This document shows, piece by piece, positions 36,209 through 45,596 of a stretch of 64,000 bases of DNA. The notes beneath the pieces were generated by a model, which did no database searches, had not been told where the DNA came from, and saw only the letters and a list, made by a program, of their open reading frames with translations. Made by a program: the position numbers and the translations under genes. How positions within the stretch are numbered: the stretch's first letter is position 1; every line of letters starts with the position of its first letter. Source of the stretch: Pontibacter lucknowensis (GTDB lineage: Bacteria > Bacteroidota > Bacteroidia > Cytophagales > Hymenobacteraceae); assembly GCF_900156415.1 (NCBI RefSeq), contig NZ_FTNM01000002.1:1-64000 (forward strand), written 5' to 3'.

Positions 36209-37537
36209 ATGAAAAACAACATGAAAAATATAGCTTCATACTTAAAAGCGGGTTTGCTCTCGGGTTGCCTGCTGCTGTCGAGCGGTTGTGAGCTGGATAT
36301 ACCCAACCCCAATGCTGCCAGCGACATCGAAGTACTAAACTCCCGCGAAGGTATTATCGCCCTTAGTGTAGGGGTGCGTCAGTTTTACTCAACATCAGGG
36401 TTAGAAGCCGCTTTGCTCTACCCGGGCGTGACGGGGCGTGAAATGAAAGGGGTGGCCACTTTTACAAACGTGCTGGAATTGGAAGCGGGTGGATCTGACC
36501 TGCCAACATTCAATGGCAACGTACTGGGACTCTGGTCACGCATGCAGCGTGTGATGGTGATGAGTGAGCAGATACTGGAGAACGCTCCCAATATACCAAC
36601 CCTGACAGGAGGGACGCTGAGCGGGGTGATGGCGCATGCGCACCTGTTCAATGCCATGGCGCTCGGCAACCTGGCTATCGCATTTGAGCAGGCGAACCTG
36701 GAAACCAGCCGTACTGATAGAGTAACCTTCAGCTCGAGAGCTGAGGTATTGGCAGCCGCCATCGCGCACCTGAACGAAGGCATCGCCCTGATAGAGGCTA
36801 CGCCCATCTCACAGGAATTTACGACGCAGGTCACAGGTCCTGCTTTCAACCTCCGTAATACGCTCTACGCTTACAATGCCCGCTATAATCTTTATGCGGG
36901 CAATTACGAAGCAGCTATTTCTAATGCCGATAAAGTGGACCTGACAGTCCGTTCTGAGTTTGTGTATAGCACGCTGAGCCCGAATCCAATCTACAATACT
37001 GTCTTTGTCCTCGCCTATTTCAGACCACGTGATCAATTTGGTTTGCCCGATGCACTGTTTGAGGAAGGGGATGATAGGTACCCGTTTTACATGACAGAGC
37101 CGGGTGCTGATGTGTTAGGAGACCGGGTGATGACCCTGGCAGGTTTTTTCAACACGCAAACTTCCAGCATTCCGGTATACCTGCCAGACGAGATGAAGCT
37201 GATCAAAGCTGAAGCGCTCCTGCGCAACAATGGTTCTCTGGACGAAGCGCTTGCACTGATCAACCAAGTAAGGACACAGACGTCGGGTGATCCTTTTAAT
37301 GTGCATGCCGGCTTGCCTGCCTACAGTGGTCCCGTGACGAGAGAGGCACTGCTGCTGGAGGTATACAAGCAGCGGTCAGCAGAGCTATACCTAAGCGGAC
37401 AGAAGTGGGAGGACAGCCGCCGTTTCGACCGGCCGGGGCCACCTGATAACCTGGCGGAACGCAACCGCAATTTCTATCCGTATCCGGATCAGGAGCGTCG
37501 CAACAACCCGAACACACCGAACGATCCTGCTATTTAA
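36209..37537 (+). CDS. SusD/RagB-family substrate-binding lipoprotein
   Basis: 442 aa. Signal peptide with lipobox LLSSGC puts Cys about residue 27 at the outer membrane surface. The N-terminal CELDIPNPNAAS, the internal TPR-like helices and the C-terminal EVYKQRSAELYLSGQKWEDSRRF followed by FYPYPDQERRNNPN are SusD hallmarks. It caps the SusC barrel and binds the ligand. At 442 aa it is short for SusD, near the small RagB-like members. Followed by a strong terminator that ends the transcription unit. Confidence 0.93.
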   Translation: MKNNMKNIASYLKAGLLSGCLLLSSGCELDIPNPNAASDIEVLNSREGIIALSVGVRQFYSTSGLEAALLYPGVTGREMKGVATFTNVLELEAGGSDLPTFNGNVLGLWSRMQRVMVMSEQILENAPNIPTLTGGTLSGVMAHAHLFNAMALGNLAIAFEQANLETSRTDRVTFSSRAEVLAAAIAHLNEGIALIEATPISQEFTTQVTGPAFNLRNTLYAYNARYNLYAGNYEAAISNADKVDLTVRSEFVYSTLSPNPIYNTVFVLAYFRPRDQFGLPDALFEEGDDRYPFYMTEPGADVLGDRVMTLAGFFNTQTSSIPVYLPDEMKLIKAEALLRNNGSLDEALALINQVRTQTSGDPFNVHAGLPAYSGPVTREALLLEVYKQRSAELYLSGQKWEDSRRFDRPGPPDNLAERNRNFYPYPDQERRNNPNTPNDPAI

Positions 37538-37569
37538 AGCATTGCGCTATACCTGTTTGTGATAAAACA

Positions 37570-37605
37570 AAAAAACCTCTACTGTTGCAGCAGTAGAGGT
37601 TTTTT
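37570..37605. terminator. Terminator after the SusC/SusD pair
   Basis: A perfect 15-base stem, arms at 37570-37584 and 37591-37605 around TTGCAG, starts with six A and ends with six T. It can act in both directions, serving also the converging GAF-domain gene. Confidence 0.92.
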
Positions 37606-37624
37606 AATGGACTAATGTCTGTAT

Positions 37625-38146
37625 TTAAGACTTATGCTGCTGGATCAACTCCTCCTCAATGGCAGGGCTCAGCACCAACACGAGGTGTTCGGCAAAGGCG
37701 GCATTTTCGATTTGCTTGTCACTCATCAATGCGATCAACCCAACCGGCTCGCTGTCCTCTGACAGGAAAATGCTGCCCAGGTAGCTCTCGATGTTTAACT
37801 CCTGTAGCTCCATGTCATGCGGAAAGTAGCGCTGTACGTTATTGGGATAATAGCAGAAACGCTGGGTCATGACAGCATCGCAAGGAGTGTATTGCAGGGG
37901 GTAGGTGATATTGGGCTGCTGCTCCCCATTTTTGAGAAATACGTTTGTTATGACATAATTGCCATCAATACTTAAGCTGCCGATCAGCACATACTGTACC
38001 TGTGTGTACGCTGCTATAAAGTCTGCGGCCTGCTGCAGGAAAGACTCGTCGCGCGGCTGCGTGGTAAGCGAGATAGCGGATTCCAGTATCCGGTGCTCAT
38101 CTTCCCCAAGCGCATAATTCCAATGATGCACGAATCTGTATTCCAT
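37625..38146 (-). CDS. GAF-domain protein
   Basis: 173 aa consisting of one GAF-like domain. Helix-strand order with FLQQAADFIAAYTQVQYVLIGSL, then TPCDAVMTQRFCYYPNNVQRYFP and ESYLGSIFLSEDSEPVGLIALMSDK fits GAF folds that bind small molecules or haem-like ligands; the TPCD motif is common in cytosolic GAF modules of sensor kinases. Here no output domain is attached, so it would signal through a partner. Isolated minus-strand gene between the Sus pair and a Tsx-like porin gene. Confidence 0.82.
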   Translation of the reverse strand: MEYRFVHHWNYALGEDEHRILESAISLTTQPRDESFLQQAADFIAAYTQVQYVLIGSLSIDGNYVITNVFLKNGEQQPNITYPLQYTPCDAVMTQRFCYYPNNVQRYFPHDMELQELNIESYLGSIFLSEDSEPVGLIALMSDKQIENAAFAEHLVLVLSPAIEEELIQQHKS

Positions 38147-38309
38147 CGCACAAAGTAAAAAAGTAATAATTTACAAATTTATACATTTATACGATATCAG
38201 TCCAGTAAGTTAAATATCAATTTGCTAAGTACTTATGTTGATGTATGAATAAGATAATCTGGCCTAAGCATTAGATTTTTACAATGTTATGTATTCGCTC
38301 CGTAAACAC

Positions 38310-38317
38310 TAACTTTG
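38310..38317 (+). promoter_or_regulatory. Candidate Bacteroidota -7 promoter element
   Basis: TAACTTTG at 38310-38317 is an exact match to the Bacteroidota -7 consensus TAnnTTTG, 43 bases ahead of the porin ATG. The -33 region has only a weak match (TGTT near 38285), so the call rests mainly on the -7 box and position. Confidence 0.4.
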
Positions 38318-38360
38318 CAATCACATTATGATTTTCGGGTAAATCATCACGCAGTCAGGA

Positions 38361-39119
38361 ATGAAAAGAATGCTTCTCAATAGATCTGGTAGTAAAGTTA
38401 TATTTTTCTTTTTCGCGCTGGTATTCAGCAGTCAGGCAATGGCGCAGGTAAACTACAAGGGCGGCTCCAATGTGCAGCTACTCTATGGCCGGGACCTGAA
38501 TCAGTCCGGGCAGCTCGCTACCGTCACACTGGAACACTTTGGTGATCTGGGTGCTTTGGAGCAGTTTGGATTTGCCGATCTCTTCAATGATGCCAGCCTG
38601 GCCGCCCCAAACCTATACCTGGAGTGGTATCCTAAACTGAGTCTGAGCCGTGCCTCCGGGCGTACTATAGGTATGGGCCCGATTAGCGATGTGCTGGTAG
38701 GGGGCGGTATCAACGTGCTGTTCGGTGGTGATGAGGATTTCTTTGTCTACACGGCAGGACCGGCTTTTAAATTCCGTTTGCCCGGCCAGGGACTGTTGCA
38801 ACTGGAAACCTACTATTACAAACAGCATGGAAGTGAGTACAGCGGTACGTACCAGTTCACGCCCAGCTGGGACATTCCTATCCCGCTTTCAGAGCGTCTG
38901 CGCTTCCGCTTCCGGGGGTTCATGGATTTTATCGGCGACCGCGGACCGGGCACCACACAGTACCTGACGCAGCCACAGCTGCATGTGGACTTAGGCAATT
39001 TCTGGGACAAACCCGGCAAGGTATACGTCGGCTCGGAGTGGCGTTACTGGCACAATGTGATAGGTATAGCGGGACTCAACGAGTCGATCCTGCAGGCGAA
39101 TGTTCTGTTTGCTTTATAA
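38361..39119 (+). CDS. Outer membrane channel of the Tsx/DUF5020 type
   Basis: 252 aa. Signal peptide to about residue 29 (QAMAQ), then a beta-strand-rich barrel with no helices. Segments VQLLYGRD, ATVTLEHFGDLGALEQFGFADL, LYLEWYPKLSLSR, GPISDVLVGGGIN and YVGSEWRYWHNVIG resemble the nucleoside-specific Tsx porin family and its Bacteroidota relatives (DUF5020). Likely a 12-strand channel; nucleoside transport is a family inference. A TAnnTTTG promoter box precedes it and a terminator sits inside the opposing uvrA-like gene right after it. Confidence 0.75.
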   Translation: MKRMLLNRSGSKVIFFFFALVFSSQAMAQVNYKGGSNVQLLYGRDLNQSGQLATVTLEHFGDLGALEQFGFADLFNDASLAAPNLYLEWYPKLSLSRASGRTIGMGPISDVLVGGGINVLFGGDEDFFVYTAGPAFKFRLPGQGLLQLETYYYKQHGSEYSGTYQFTPSWDIPIPLSERLRFRFRGFMDFIGDRGPGTTQYLTQPQLHVDLGNFWDKPGKVYVGSEWRYWHNVIGIAGLNESILQANVLFAL

Positions 39120-39131
39120 GAGCTTGATTAA

Positions 39132-41675
39132 TTACCGCTTTGACAGCGCCTTCAAATAGGGCGCTGTTTTGCTTTCTATTGATTTAGCGATAAGGGCAGG
39201 AGGTCCTGCTGCGACAATATTGCCACCTTCTTCACCGGCACCCGGCCCAATGTCAATCACCCAGTCACTGGTAGCTACTACCCGCATGTCGTGTTCTACC
39301 ACAATAACTGTGTTGCCGGCATCTACCAAATGGTGGAGCTGGGTCATCAGCTTGTCAACATCAGCTGGGTGCAGACCGGTAGTCGGTTCGTCCAGAATGT
39401 ACAGGGTGTTGCCACGCTGAGAGCGCTGCAGTTCGGTGGCCAGCTTGATGCGCTGCGCCTCCCCACCCGATAGCTCAGTGGCAGGCTGTCCGAGTCGCAG
39501 GTAGCCCAGCCCCACCTCCCGGAGCATGGTAAGCGCACGGTGCACAGCCGGCTCTTCATCAAAAAACTCCCAGGCCGCGTCCACCGTCATATCCAGTACC
39601 TCGGCGATGTTCTTGTCGCGGTAAGTCACTTCCAGGGTTTGGGCATTGTAACGGGCGCCGTGGCAAACAGGGCAGGGGGCGTATACGCTCGGCAAAAACA
39701 ACAGTTCCACCATCACGAACCCTTCGCCCTGGCAATTCTCGCAGCGTCCTTTGGCTACGTTAAAAGAGAAGCGCCCGGCATCGTAGCGGCGCTTTTTGGC
39801 CAGCGGCGTACTGGCGAAAAGCTTACGGACATGATCAAACAAGCCGGTATAAGTGGCCATGTTGGAACGGGGTGTTCTGCCGATCGGCTTCTGGTCGACG
39901 CGCACCAGCCGTTTGATCTCCTCCATACCTGCTGTGATGTGGCCTCCGGTCGTAACAGGTATGTCACGCTCTAATTCGTTTCCTTCCTCTTCCTCTACAG
40001 GGAGCTGATGCCCCAGATGAGCGGCCACCAGTTCCACCAGCACCTGACTCACCAGGCTGGACTTGCCTGAACCTGATACGCCGGTCACAGCTGTGAATAC
40101 CCCAAGCGGAAATTCAGCAGATAGACTGTGCAGGTTGTTGCGGCTCACATCGCTAAGTTTCAGCCAGCCTTTTGGAACACGCGGATCGGAGTTGAATCCT
40201 TTAGCTTCTCTAAATAAATACTCGCCTGTACGGGAGGCTTCTACCTGCCGCAAACCTTCAGTCGGGCCACTGTAAAGGATCTCTCCACCTTTCTCTCCGG
40301 CAGCAGGCCCTACATCCACAATCCAGTCGGCATGGCGGATCACGGCCAGGTCATGCTCGACGATAAACAGGGAATTCCCTGCCTTTTTGAGTCCATCGAG
40401 GGCGCGGAGCAGCGCTACTTTGTCAGCGGGGTGCAGGCCAGCGGAAGGCTCGTCGAGCACATAGACCACGCCGAAGAGGTGCGAGTAAAGCTGCGTGGCC
40501 AGACGCAGGCGCTGCAGTTCGCCCGGGGAGAGGGTAGGGGTGCTGCGCTCCAGTGACAAATAGCCCAAACCCAGGTCGAGCAGCACTTCGATGCGGGCAC
40601 AGAGGTCATCCGCAATGCGCTTGGCTACGATGGCCTGCTCCGGATGCTCAGTTTCCGTACGGGCATGCCCCGGCTCGGTACCCTGCGCAAAAGGCTTCAG
40701 CACAGCCTGCACTCTTTTCAGCGGCAGCCGTGAAAGCTCTGTGATATCATAGCCGGCAAACTTGACCGACAAAGACTCCGGCCGCAGGCGCTTGCCCTGA
40801 CAGGTGGGGCAGTCGGTGCTGAGCATGTACTGCATCACCCGCTTTTTCATGAGCGGGCTGTTGGTGTTGGCAAAGGTGTGGAACACGTGCCGGCGGGCGC
40901 TGCTGAAGGTGCCCATGTAGTTGGGCTCTTCCTTGCGCTTGAGGGCGCGGCGTGTCTCTTCGGGGGTATAGCCAGGGTATACCGGCACGACAGGCTGCTC
41001 GTCTGTGAACAGAATCCAGTCGCGGTCTTTCTGCGGCAGCTCACGCCAGGGCTTGTCCACGTCGAAACCCATCGTTACCAGGATGTCGCGCTGATTCTGT
41101 CCGCCCCAGGCAGTGGGCCATGCAGCGATCGCCCGCTCCCGAATGGTGAGGGAATCGTCTGGCACCATCGATTTTTCGGTGACATCATACATTCGCCCCA
41201 GTCCGTGGCAGGTAGGACAGGCGCCCTCGGCAGTGTTGGGAGAGAAAGCTTCGGCATAAATAATGGACTGCCCCTCCGGGTAGTCGCCGGCCCGGGAGTA
41301 GAGCATGCGCAGCAGGTTGGAGAGTGTGGTGACGCTGCCGACCGAGGAACGGGTAGTGGGCGTGCCGCGTTGCTGCTGCAGGGCCACGGCAGGGGGCAGC
41401 CCGTCAATAGCGTCCACTTCGGGCACAGCCATCTGGTGAAACAGGCGGCGGGCATAGGGTGAAACCGATTCCAGGTAGCGACGCTGCGCTTCGGCATAGA
41501 GTGTCCCAAAGGCCAGACTCGACTTACCAGAACCTGATACGCCGGTAAAAACAACCAGTGCATCACGAGGTATCGACAGGTTGATATTCTTGAGGTTGTG
41601 CTCCCGCGCTCCCCGTACTTCCACAAATCCTTTAAACTGTCTGCTTGTGCCCTGGTCTTGTTTGTCTGAAATCAT
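39132..41675 (-). CDS. UvrA-like ABC ATPase (short, UvrA2-type)
   Basis: 847 aa, about 90 residues shorter than housekeeping UvrA (near 940). Two ABC modules carry Walker [10 protein letters not shown] near 45-53 and near 530, signatures LSPGELQR and LSGGEAQR, and Walker [14 protein letters not shown] and [13 protein letters not shown]. Zinc-finger CxxC pairs ([36 protein letters not shown]) are kept. The size fits the UvrA2/DrrC-like paralogues lacking part of the UvrB-binding region. These bind DNA and are linked to tolerance of DNA-binding drugs. It is a lone gene, so a second full UvrA is likely elsewhere. Confidence 0.9.
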   Translation of the reverse strand: MISDKQDQGTSRQFKGFVEVRGAREHNLKNINLSIPRDALVVFTGVSGSGKSSLAFGTLYAEAQRRYLESVSPYARRLFHQMAVPEVDAIDGLPPAVALQQQRGTPTTRSSVGSVTTLSNLLRMLYSRAGDYPEGQSIIYAEAFSPNTAEGACPTCHGLGRMYDVTEKSMVPDDSLTIRERAIAAWPTAWGGQNQRDILVTMGFDVDKPWRELPQKDRDWILFTDEQPVVPVYPGYTPEETRRALKRKEEPNYMGTFSSARRHVFHTFANTNSPLMKKRVMQYMLSTDCPTCQGKRLRPESLSVKFAGYDITELSRLPLKRVQAVLKPFAQGTEPGHARTETEHPEQAIVAKRIADDLCARIEVLLDLGLGYLSLERSTPTLSPGELQRLRLATQLYSHLFGVVYVLDEPSAGLHPADKVALLRALDGLKKAGNSLFIVEHDLAVIRHADWIVDVGPAAGEKGGEILYSGPTEGLRQVEASRTGEYLFREAKGFNSDPRVPKGWLKLSDVSRNNLHSLSAEFPLGVFTAVTGVSGSGKSSLVSQVLVELVAAHLGHQLPVEEEEGNELERDIPVTTGGHITAGMEEIKRLVRVDQKPIGRTPRSNMATYTGLFDHVRKLFASTPLAKKRRYDAGRFSFNVAKGRCENCQGEGFVMVELLFLPSVYAPCPVCHGARYNAQTLEVTYRDKNIAEVLDMTVDAAWEFFDEEPAVHRALTMLREVGLGYLRLGQPATELSGGEAQRIKLATELQRSQRGNTLYILDEPTTGLHPADVDKLMTQLHHLVDAGNTVIVVEHDMRVVATSDWVIDIGPGAGEEGGNIVAAGPPALIAKSIESKTAPYLKALSKR
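39143..39172 (+). terminator. Terminator of the porin gene, embedded in the uvrA-like gene
   Basis: ACAGCGCC at 39143-39150 pairs with GGCGCTGT at 39160-39167, then TTTTGCTTT. It lies inside the last codons of the opposing uvrA-like coding region, so one sequence codes protein on one strand and ends transcription on the other. Confidence 0.6.
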
Positions 41676-41913
41676 ACGCCTTTGTGAATCACTTTGCTGC
41701 GAAGGTATAGCTTCTTAGCGCAATTGAAAATGATTGAGTGTACGGAGGATTTGGTTTTATGATAAGGTATAGCCGCTTCACAAAATACGGCGATATAGCA
41801 ATTCTGAATAGATTGTGATTAATATAACTTATTGATAAACAGTTAGGTATAAATTAGTTGAATCATTTGATTTATTACACAAAATCCAGTTCATACACCA
41901 AACCATCTACATC

Positions 41914-42093
41914 ATGAAAACACTAAAATGCAGGGATGTCGGTTTTGACTGCAATGCCGAGATAAAAGCGAACAGCGAACAGGAAGTGCTGGCACAGGCC
42001 GGAAAACATGCACACGATGTGCATCACGTGGATGTGACGCCCGAAATGGCCGAGCAGATTAAAACCAAGATCAGGGATGACGGTCAGCGGTAA
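41914..42093 (+). CDS. DUF1059 small protein
   Basis: 59 aa, beginning MKTLKCRDVGFDCNAEI and ending in IKTKIRDDGQR. CRDVG-DC, followed by a hydrophobic helix and a HAHDVHHVD segment, is the DUF1059 pattern: a small zinc-ribbon-like or Cys/His metal-binding protein of unknown role, frequent in stress gene sets of soil bacteria and archaea. It has its own terminator and sits in an otherwise gene-free, GGTATA-rich stretch between the uvrA-like and alcohol dehydrogenase genes. Confidence 0.85.
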   Translation: MKTLKCRDVGFDCNAEIKANSEQEVLAQAGKHAHDVHHVDVTPEMAEQIKTKIRDDGQR

Positions 42094-42127
42094 GTCCAGC
42101 TCCAGATCACCATTTTTCAGTAAGGAG

Positions 42128-42156
42128 TGGCACAGGCATTGGTCTGTGCCATTTTT
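42128..42156 (+). terminator. Terminator after the DUF1059 gene
   Basis: TGGCACAG at 42128-42135 and CTGTGCCA at 42144-42151 form a perfect stem with an 8-base loop, followed by TTTTT. Confidence 0.8.
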
Positions 42157-42354
42157 GTGTTGAAGAGCAAAATGAAAACAAGCTTTGCAGCCTTTTTAAG
42201 CCTGTTGTATAATAGTATAGGTATATAGGTATTTCTTTTAAAAATCCAATTATCGTAACCATTAAGGTATAGAGTAGTATTTATTTAAACATAATTCAGA
42301 AGCCTGTACAGGCGGAAAAGAAACACAATTTGAATACAAACTGAAAACAAACTT

Positions 42355-43506
42355 ATGCTGGCAATGAACTATCGCGGGCCGCAACGGGTCCGCATTGACG
42401 AAAAACCAGAGCCCAAGATTCTGCATCCCCAGGATGCCATCGTGCGCGTGACGCGCTCATGCATCTGCGGCTCTGACCTCCACCTCTACAATGGCAACGT
42501 ACCCGATACCCGTGTGGGTATGACCTTCGGACACGAATTTATAGGCGAAGTAACTGAGATCGGCTCTGAAGTGCAGAAGCTGAAAGTAGGCGACATGGTG
42601 ATCGTGCCCTTTAACATCGCCTGTGGCAAATGTCATTTCTGTAAGCAGGGTCTGTTCGGCAACTGCCACGAATCCAACTCGCAGGCGACCGCTGTAGGTG
42701 GTATCTTTGGTTACTCACACACAGCAGGTGGTTATGACGGCGGACAGGCCGAGTACGTGCGTGTACCCTATGCAGATGTAGGGCCAACTGTTATTCCTCC
42801 AGGGATGGATCCGGACGATGCCGTGCTGCTGACCGACGTGGTGCCTACTGGTTACCAGGCTGCTGAAATGGGCGGCATTCAGAAAGGCGACACAGTGGTC
42901 ATCTTTGGCGCTGGCCCAATTGGCATCATGGCCGCACGCTGCTCCTGGCTATTTGGAGCTGGCCGTGTGATCGTGATCGACAAACTGGAATACCGACTGG
43001 AGTTTGTGCGCAACTACGCCAACTGCGAGGCTTACAATTATGAAGAGATGGATGATCCGGTGGTGTTCGTTAAGAAGACCACGGACTGGATGGGAGCAGA
43101 TGTATGCATCGATGCCGTTGGTGCAGAAGCAAGCGGTAACCTGATGCAGACAATCACAGGTCGCAAACTGCTTTTACAAGCAGGCTCTGCTACCGCAGTT
43201 CACTGGGCTGTGAACTCGCTCAAGAAAGGTGGTATCTTGTCAATTGTCGGAGTGTATGGCCCTACGGATAACCTCGTGCCGATCGGTAATGTGGTGAACA
43301 AAGGCATCACGATTCGGGCAAACCAGGCCTCTGTGAAACGCCTGCTGCCGAAGCTGATCGACCATGTACAGAATGGCGTTATCAACCCGAAACCACTGAT
43401 CACACACCGTGTACCACTGGAGGACGTGGCCGATGCTTACCACATTTTCTCAGAGAAACTGGATAATTGCATTAAGCCTGTACTTATTCCACCATCAGCC
43501 AGATAG
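42355..43506 (+). CDS. Zinc-dependent alcohol/formaldehyde dehydrogenase
   Basis: 383 aa medium-chain dehydrogenase. The catalytic zinc site has Cys in CICGSDLH and His-Glu in GHEFIGEV; the structural zinc uses the four cysteines of CGKCHFCKQGLFGNC. The Rossmann loop GAGPIG binds NAD. The alignment style (DAIVRVTRSCICGSDLH, GMTFGHEF, DVVPTGYQAAEMGGI) is that of glutathione-independent formaldehyde or threonine-type dehydrogenases (FdhA-like). The next gene starts 13 bases after the stop with a strong Shine-Dalgarno, so the two form an operon. Substrate not determined from sequence. Confidence 0.92.
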   Translation: MLAMNYRGPQRVRIDEKPEPKILHPQDAIVRVTRSCICGSDLHLYNGNVPDTRVGMTFGHEFIGEVTEIGSEVQKLKVGDMVIVPFNIACGKCHFCKQGLFGNCHESNSQATAVGGIFGYSHTAGGYDGGQAEYVRVPYADVGPTVIPPGMDPDDAVLLTDVVPTGYQAAEMGGIQKGDTVVIFGAGPIGIMAARCSWLFGAGRVIVIDKLEYRLEFVRNYANCEAYNYEEMDDPVVFVKKTTDWMGADVCIDAVGAEASGNLMQTITGRKLLLQAGSATAVHWAVNSLKKGGILSIVGVYGPTDNLVPIGNVVNKGITIRANQASVKRLLPKLIDHVQNGVINPKPLITHRVPLEDVADAYHIFSEKLDNCIKPVLIPPSAR

Positions 43507-43519
43507 AAAGGAGACAATC

Positions 43520-44008
43520 ATGGAAAATAAGACACCAAAAGACTATTCACATATAAAAAACTGGGGCATAGATGCCGATCCGAAAAACGATCCGACCTAC
43601 CCCATGAAACACCGCACCGACGCGGAGCAGGAAGGCTACAGCTGGGATCGTCCGACACAGCAGGACATCAACATCGAAGTGCTGCATTCTAACGAGCGCC
43701 CTAACGTGACAGCCGTTTTCGGCACTTCCATGCCACCAAGCGGCCTCAGCGGTATGATCCGGCGCTTTGCCTTCAAGCATAGCGAGAACAGCTACCTGCA
43801 CTGGCTGCCACTGCTGATGGCAGACCGCGTGAACGTGGTAGAAGGCGTGATCGAGGACTTTGCAGGTGGCAAGGTGCCTAACATATTTGCCGAAAAAGGA
43901 TGGAAGGCTGACTGGGAACACAACCGCAGCGGCCTGATCCAGAAAGTAGGGGTGCTGGCACTGGTTACGACCGCTGCCGTCGTGCTACTTACGCGCAAAA
44001 AGGATTAG
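43520..44008 (+). CDS. Hypothetical protein with C-terminal membrane helix
   Basis: 162 aa from the ATG at 43520, chosen over an upstream in-frame ATG because AAAGGAG (43507-43513) is ideally spaced before it, a rare clear Shine-Dalgarno in this window. Residues 1-135 are soluble, with DYSHIKNWGIDADPKNDPTYPMKH and LPPSGLSGM-like segments; 142-157 is a hydrophobic helix followed by RKKD. Not recognised as a named family. Coupled to the dehydrogenase gene, so it may anchor or modulate that enzyme at the membrane; this is inference from operon position. Confidence 0.78.
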   Translation: MENKTPKDYSHIKNWGIDADPKNDPTYPMKHRTDAEQEGYSWDRPTQQDINIEVLHSNERPNVTAVFGTSMPPSGLSGMIRRFAFKHSENSYLHWLPLLMADRVNVVEGVIEDFAGGKVPNIFAEKGWKADWEHNRSGLIQKVGVLALVTTAAVVLLTRKKD

Positions 44009-44034
44009 CTGAAGGGTTAGACAATAGCCAAGAG

Positions 44035-44070
44035 GAAAGGCAGCTGCCGCATGGTAGCTGCCTTTCGTGT
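44035..44070. terminator. Bidirectional terminator between converging genes
   Basis: GAAAGGCAGCT at 44035-44045 and its complement AGCTGCCTTTC at 44056-44066 flank a 10-base loop, followed by GTGTTTT. It lies between the dehydrogenase operon and the minus-strand gene ending at 44072. Confidence 0.75.
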
Positions 44071-44071
44071 T

Positions 44072-44440
44072 TTAGCCGGTAACCGGAAGCTGCACCTTCC
44101 CGAGCGCATCGATAATCTCTGCTGCTTTGTCCGGACTGTACTGGCTGCGGATCGCGTCTTCGTTTATGACAAAAGCGGGAGCAGCCGGGTCTCCGTCAAT
44201 GGTATAGATCGTGCCTGTCAGTTGTTCAGCATCATGGCTCGTTTCCTGCACAACCTGACTGATAAGTGACTTGGCACGAGAGTCAAAGGCTGTCCAGATG
44301 AGCCGCTCCGTATCTTTCCCAACTTTGAACTTGTCAGGAAACCGGCTTTGCGCTTCCTCTTCAATTGCTTGCGGGTCTAATTCATTTATTTCGCATATCT
44401 GCTCGAACACAGCCATGTCTCTGTTGATCTGATCTTCCAT
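44072..44440 (-). CDS. Hypothetical acidic protein
   Basis: 122 aa from the ATG at 44440; the frame stays open 32 codons further upstream but that part is basic and overlaps the neighbouring gene end. Soluble, helical and acidic (MEDQINRDMAVFEQICEINEL, then EEEAQSRFPDKFKVGKDTERLIWTAF). No family recognised and no catalytic motif seen. It follows the VLRF1 gene on the same strand with 86 bases between, so the two could be co-transcribed. Confidence 0.6.
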   Translation of the reverse strand: MEDQINRDMAVFEQICEINELDPQAIEEEAQSRFPDKFKVGKDTERLIWTAFDSRAKSLISQVVQETSHDAEQLTGTIYTIDGDPAAPAFVINEDAIRSQYSPDKAAEIIDALGKVQLPVTG

Positions 44441-44526
44441 GGTTTTCTTTTGTCTATTGGTCTGCTTACGTAAAGGAACCATTAAGAGTCGGAGCCTGAA
44501 GGTATGTGAGTGCGACAGAATGCACT

Positions 44527-45372
44527 CTAGTCCCATTCGATGATATCGTCATCCTCTTCATCTTCCTCAAAGTATAGTTCGTCAGCGCTCATCTCGTCTT
44601 CTTCCCAATCATCGGTTATGTATACCTCGTCCACCAATGCATCGGCTGTATCCTCCGCTTCTTCTGTCATGCTGTCGTCCGCATGGTGCTGCAGGAAATC
44701 ACGCAGCACAGGTACAGCCTCAAAGCCTGCCTCGGTGAGCGGGATCAGTTCGCCGCGCTGCAGAAAGCGGTTGGCGTCGAGCAGCACTTCGTAAATGGGC
44801 GTGTGGATGTGCTTCGGAATTTTGAAAAGCCGCTGATCACGCTTGTCGAATGGCGTTGGAACAGCGGAGGTATACAGGTAAGGGAGCAGGGTCTTGGAAC
44901 AGCTGATGGCGATGCGATCGATGCGATGCTGTTGAAAATACTCCTGCAGGCGGCTGTTGATGTTCTCAAAAAACTCAGCGGTTTCGCCCAGCCGCACCCG
45001 TGAGCCAGCCCTAGACTTACCTTTGGTCTTGAGGTATTTGATCTGGCTTTTGCCTTGCTTTTTGCGCACCATGTATGAGCGGAAAACCTTGTGGTTGAGG
45101 CAGCGCCCGTTCTCAAAATAACCCATGGCACAGTTACCCGCCTGAATCAGCAGCATCACATAGTGCACCTGCCCGGCTTCGGCTATACCTGTGCCGGCTT
45201 CAGCATAAGGCACCGGGATCGGCAGCCGAAACTGGGCCTGCGCCATACCCGCACCATCCAGTATGGTCAGCCGGTGCCTGTCACGGTCGTACTCTGTGCT
45301 GATTTCGGATGTATGGATGACCTGGAGGAGTTCGGCGGCTTTGTCGCGGGGCAGAAATCGGTTAGTAGGCAT
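44527..45372 (-). CDS. Bacterial Vms1-like release factor (VLRF1)
   Basis: 281 aa from the ATG at 45372; the open frame runs 59 codons further upstream without family character. The core (about 70-200) is eRF1-like: strands QVHYVMLLIQAGNCAMGYFE, then SYMVRKKQGKSQ at 99-110 and SRAGSRVRLGETAEFFENIN. KQGKSQ aligns with the KQGGSQ loop of eukaryotic Vms1/ANKZF1, whose glutamine is needed to release chains from stalled large subunits, and the following RAGS-R pattern is also shared. A strongly acidic tail fills 225-281. It probably acts as a peptidyl-tRNA cleaving factor in ribosome rescue; assignment is by motif. Confidence 0.72.
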   Translation of the reverse strand: MPTNRFLPRDKAAELLQVIHTSEISTEYDRDRHRLTILDGAGMAQAQFRLPIPVPYAEAGTGIAEAGQVHYVMLLIQAGNCAMGYFENGRCLNHKVFRSYMVRKKQGKSQIKYLKTKGKSRAGSRVRLGETAEFFENINSRLQEYFQQHRIDRIAISCSKTLLPYLYTSAVPTPFDKRDQRLFKIPKHIHTPIYEVLLDANRFLQRGELIPLTEAGFEAVPVLRDFLQHHADDSMTEEAEDTADALVDEVYITDDWEEDEMSADELYFEEDEEDDDIIEWD

Positions 45373-45596
45373 AAAACGGAGCGGCTTTGATATGCAAATT
45401 AACGCAATTTCCGGCCCTTCGGCTACCTTCTTGTTCAGCCTGTTCAACAGCCTCCGTACCAGGCATCCGGCAGACGACTCGGATAGGGATAGGTTAGGCC
45501 AGGTGGTGGAGGCCGGTGTGTCTGCGCTTTCTTGTAAGTCTGAATACATCCCTTTTGGTTCTTTACCGTTAAGGGTAAATCTAAAATTAGAGACTC

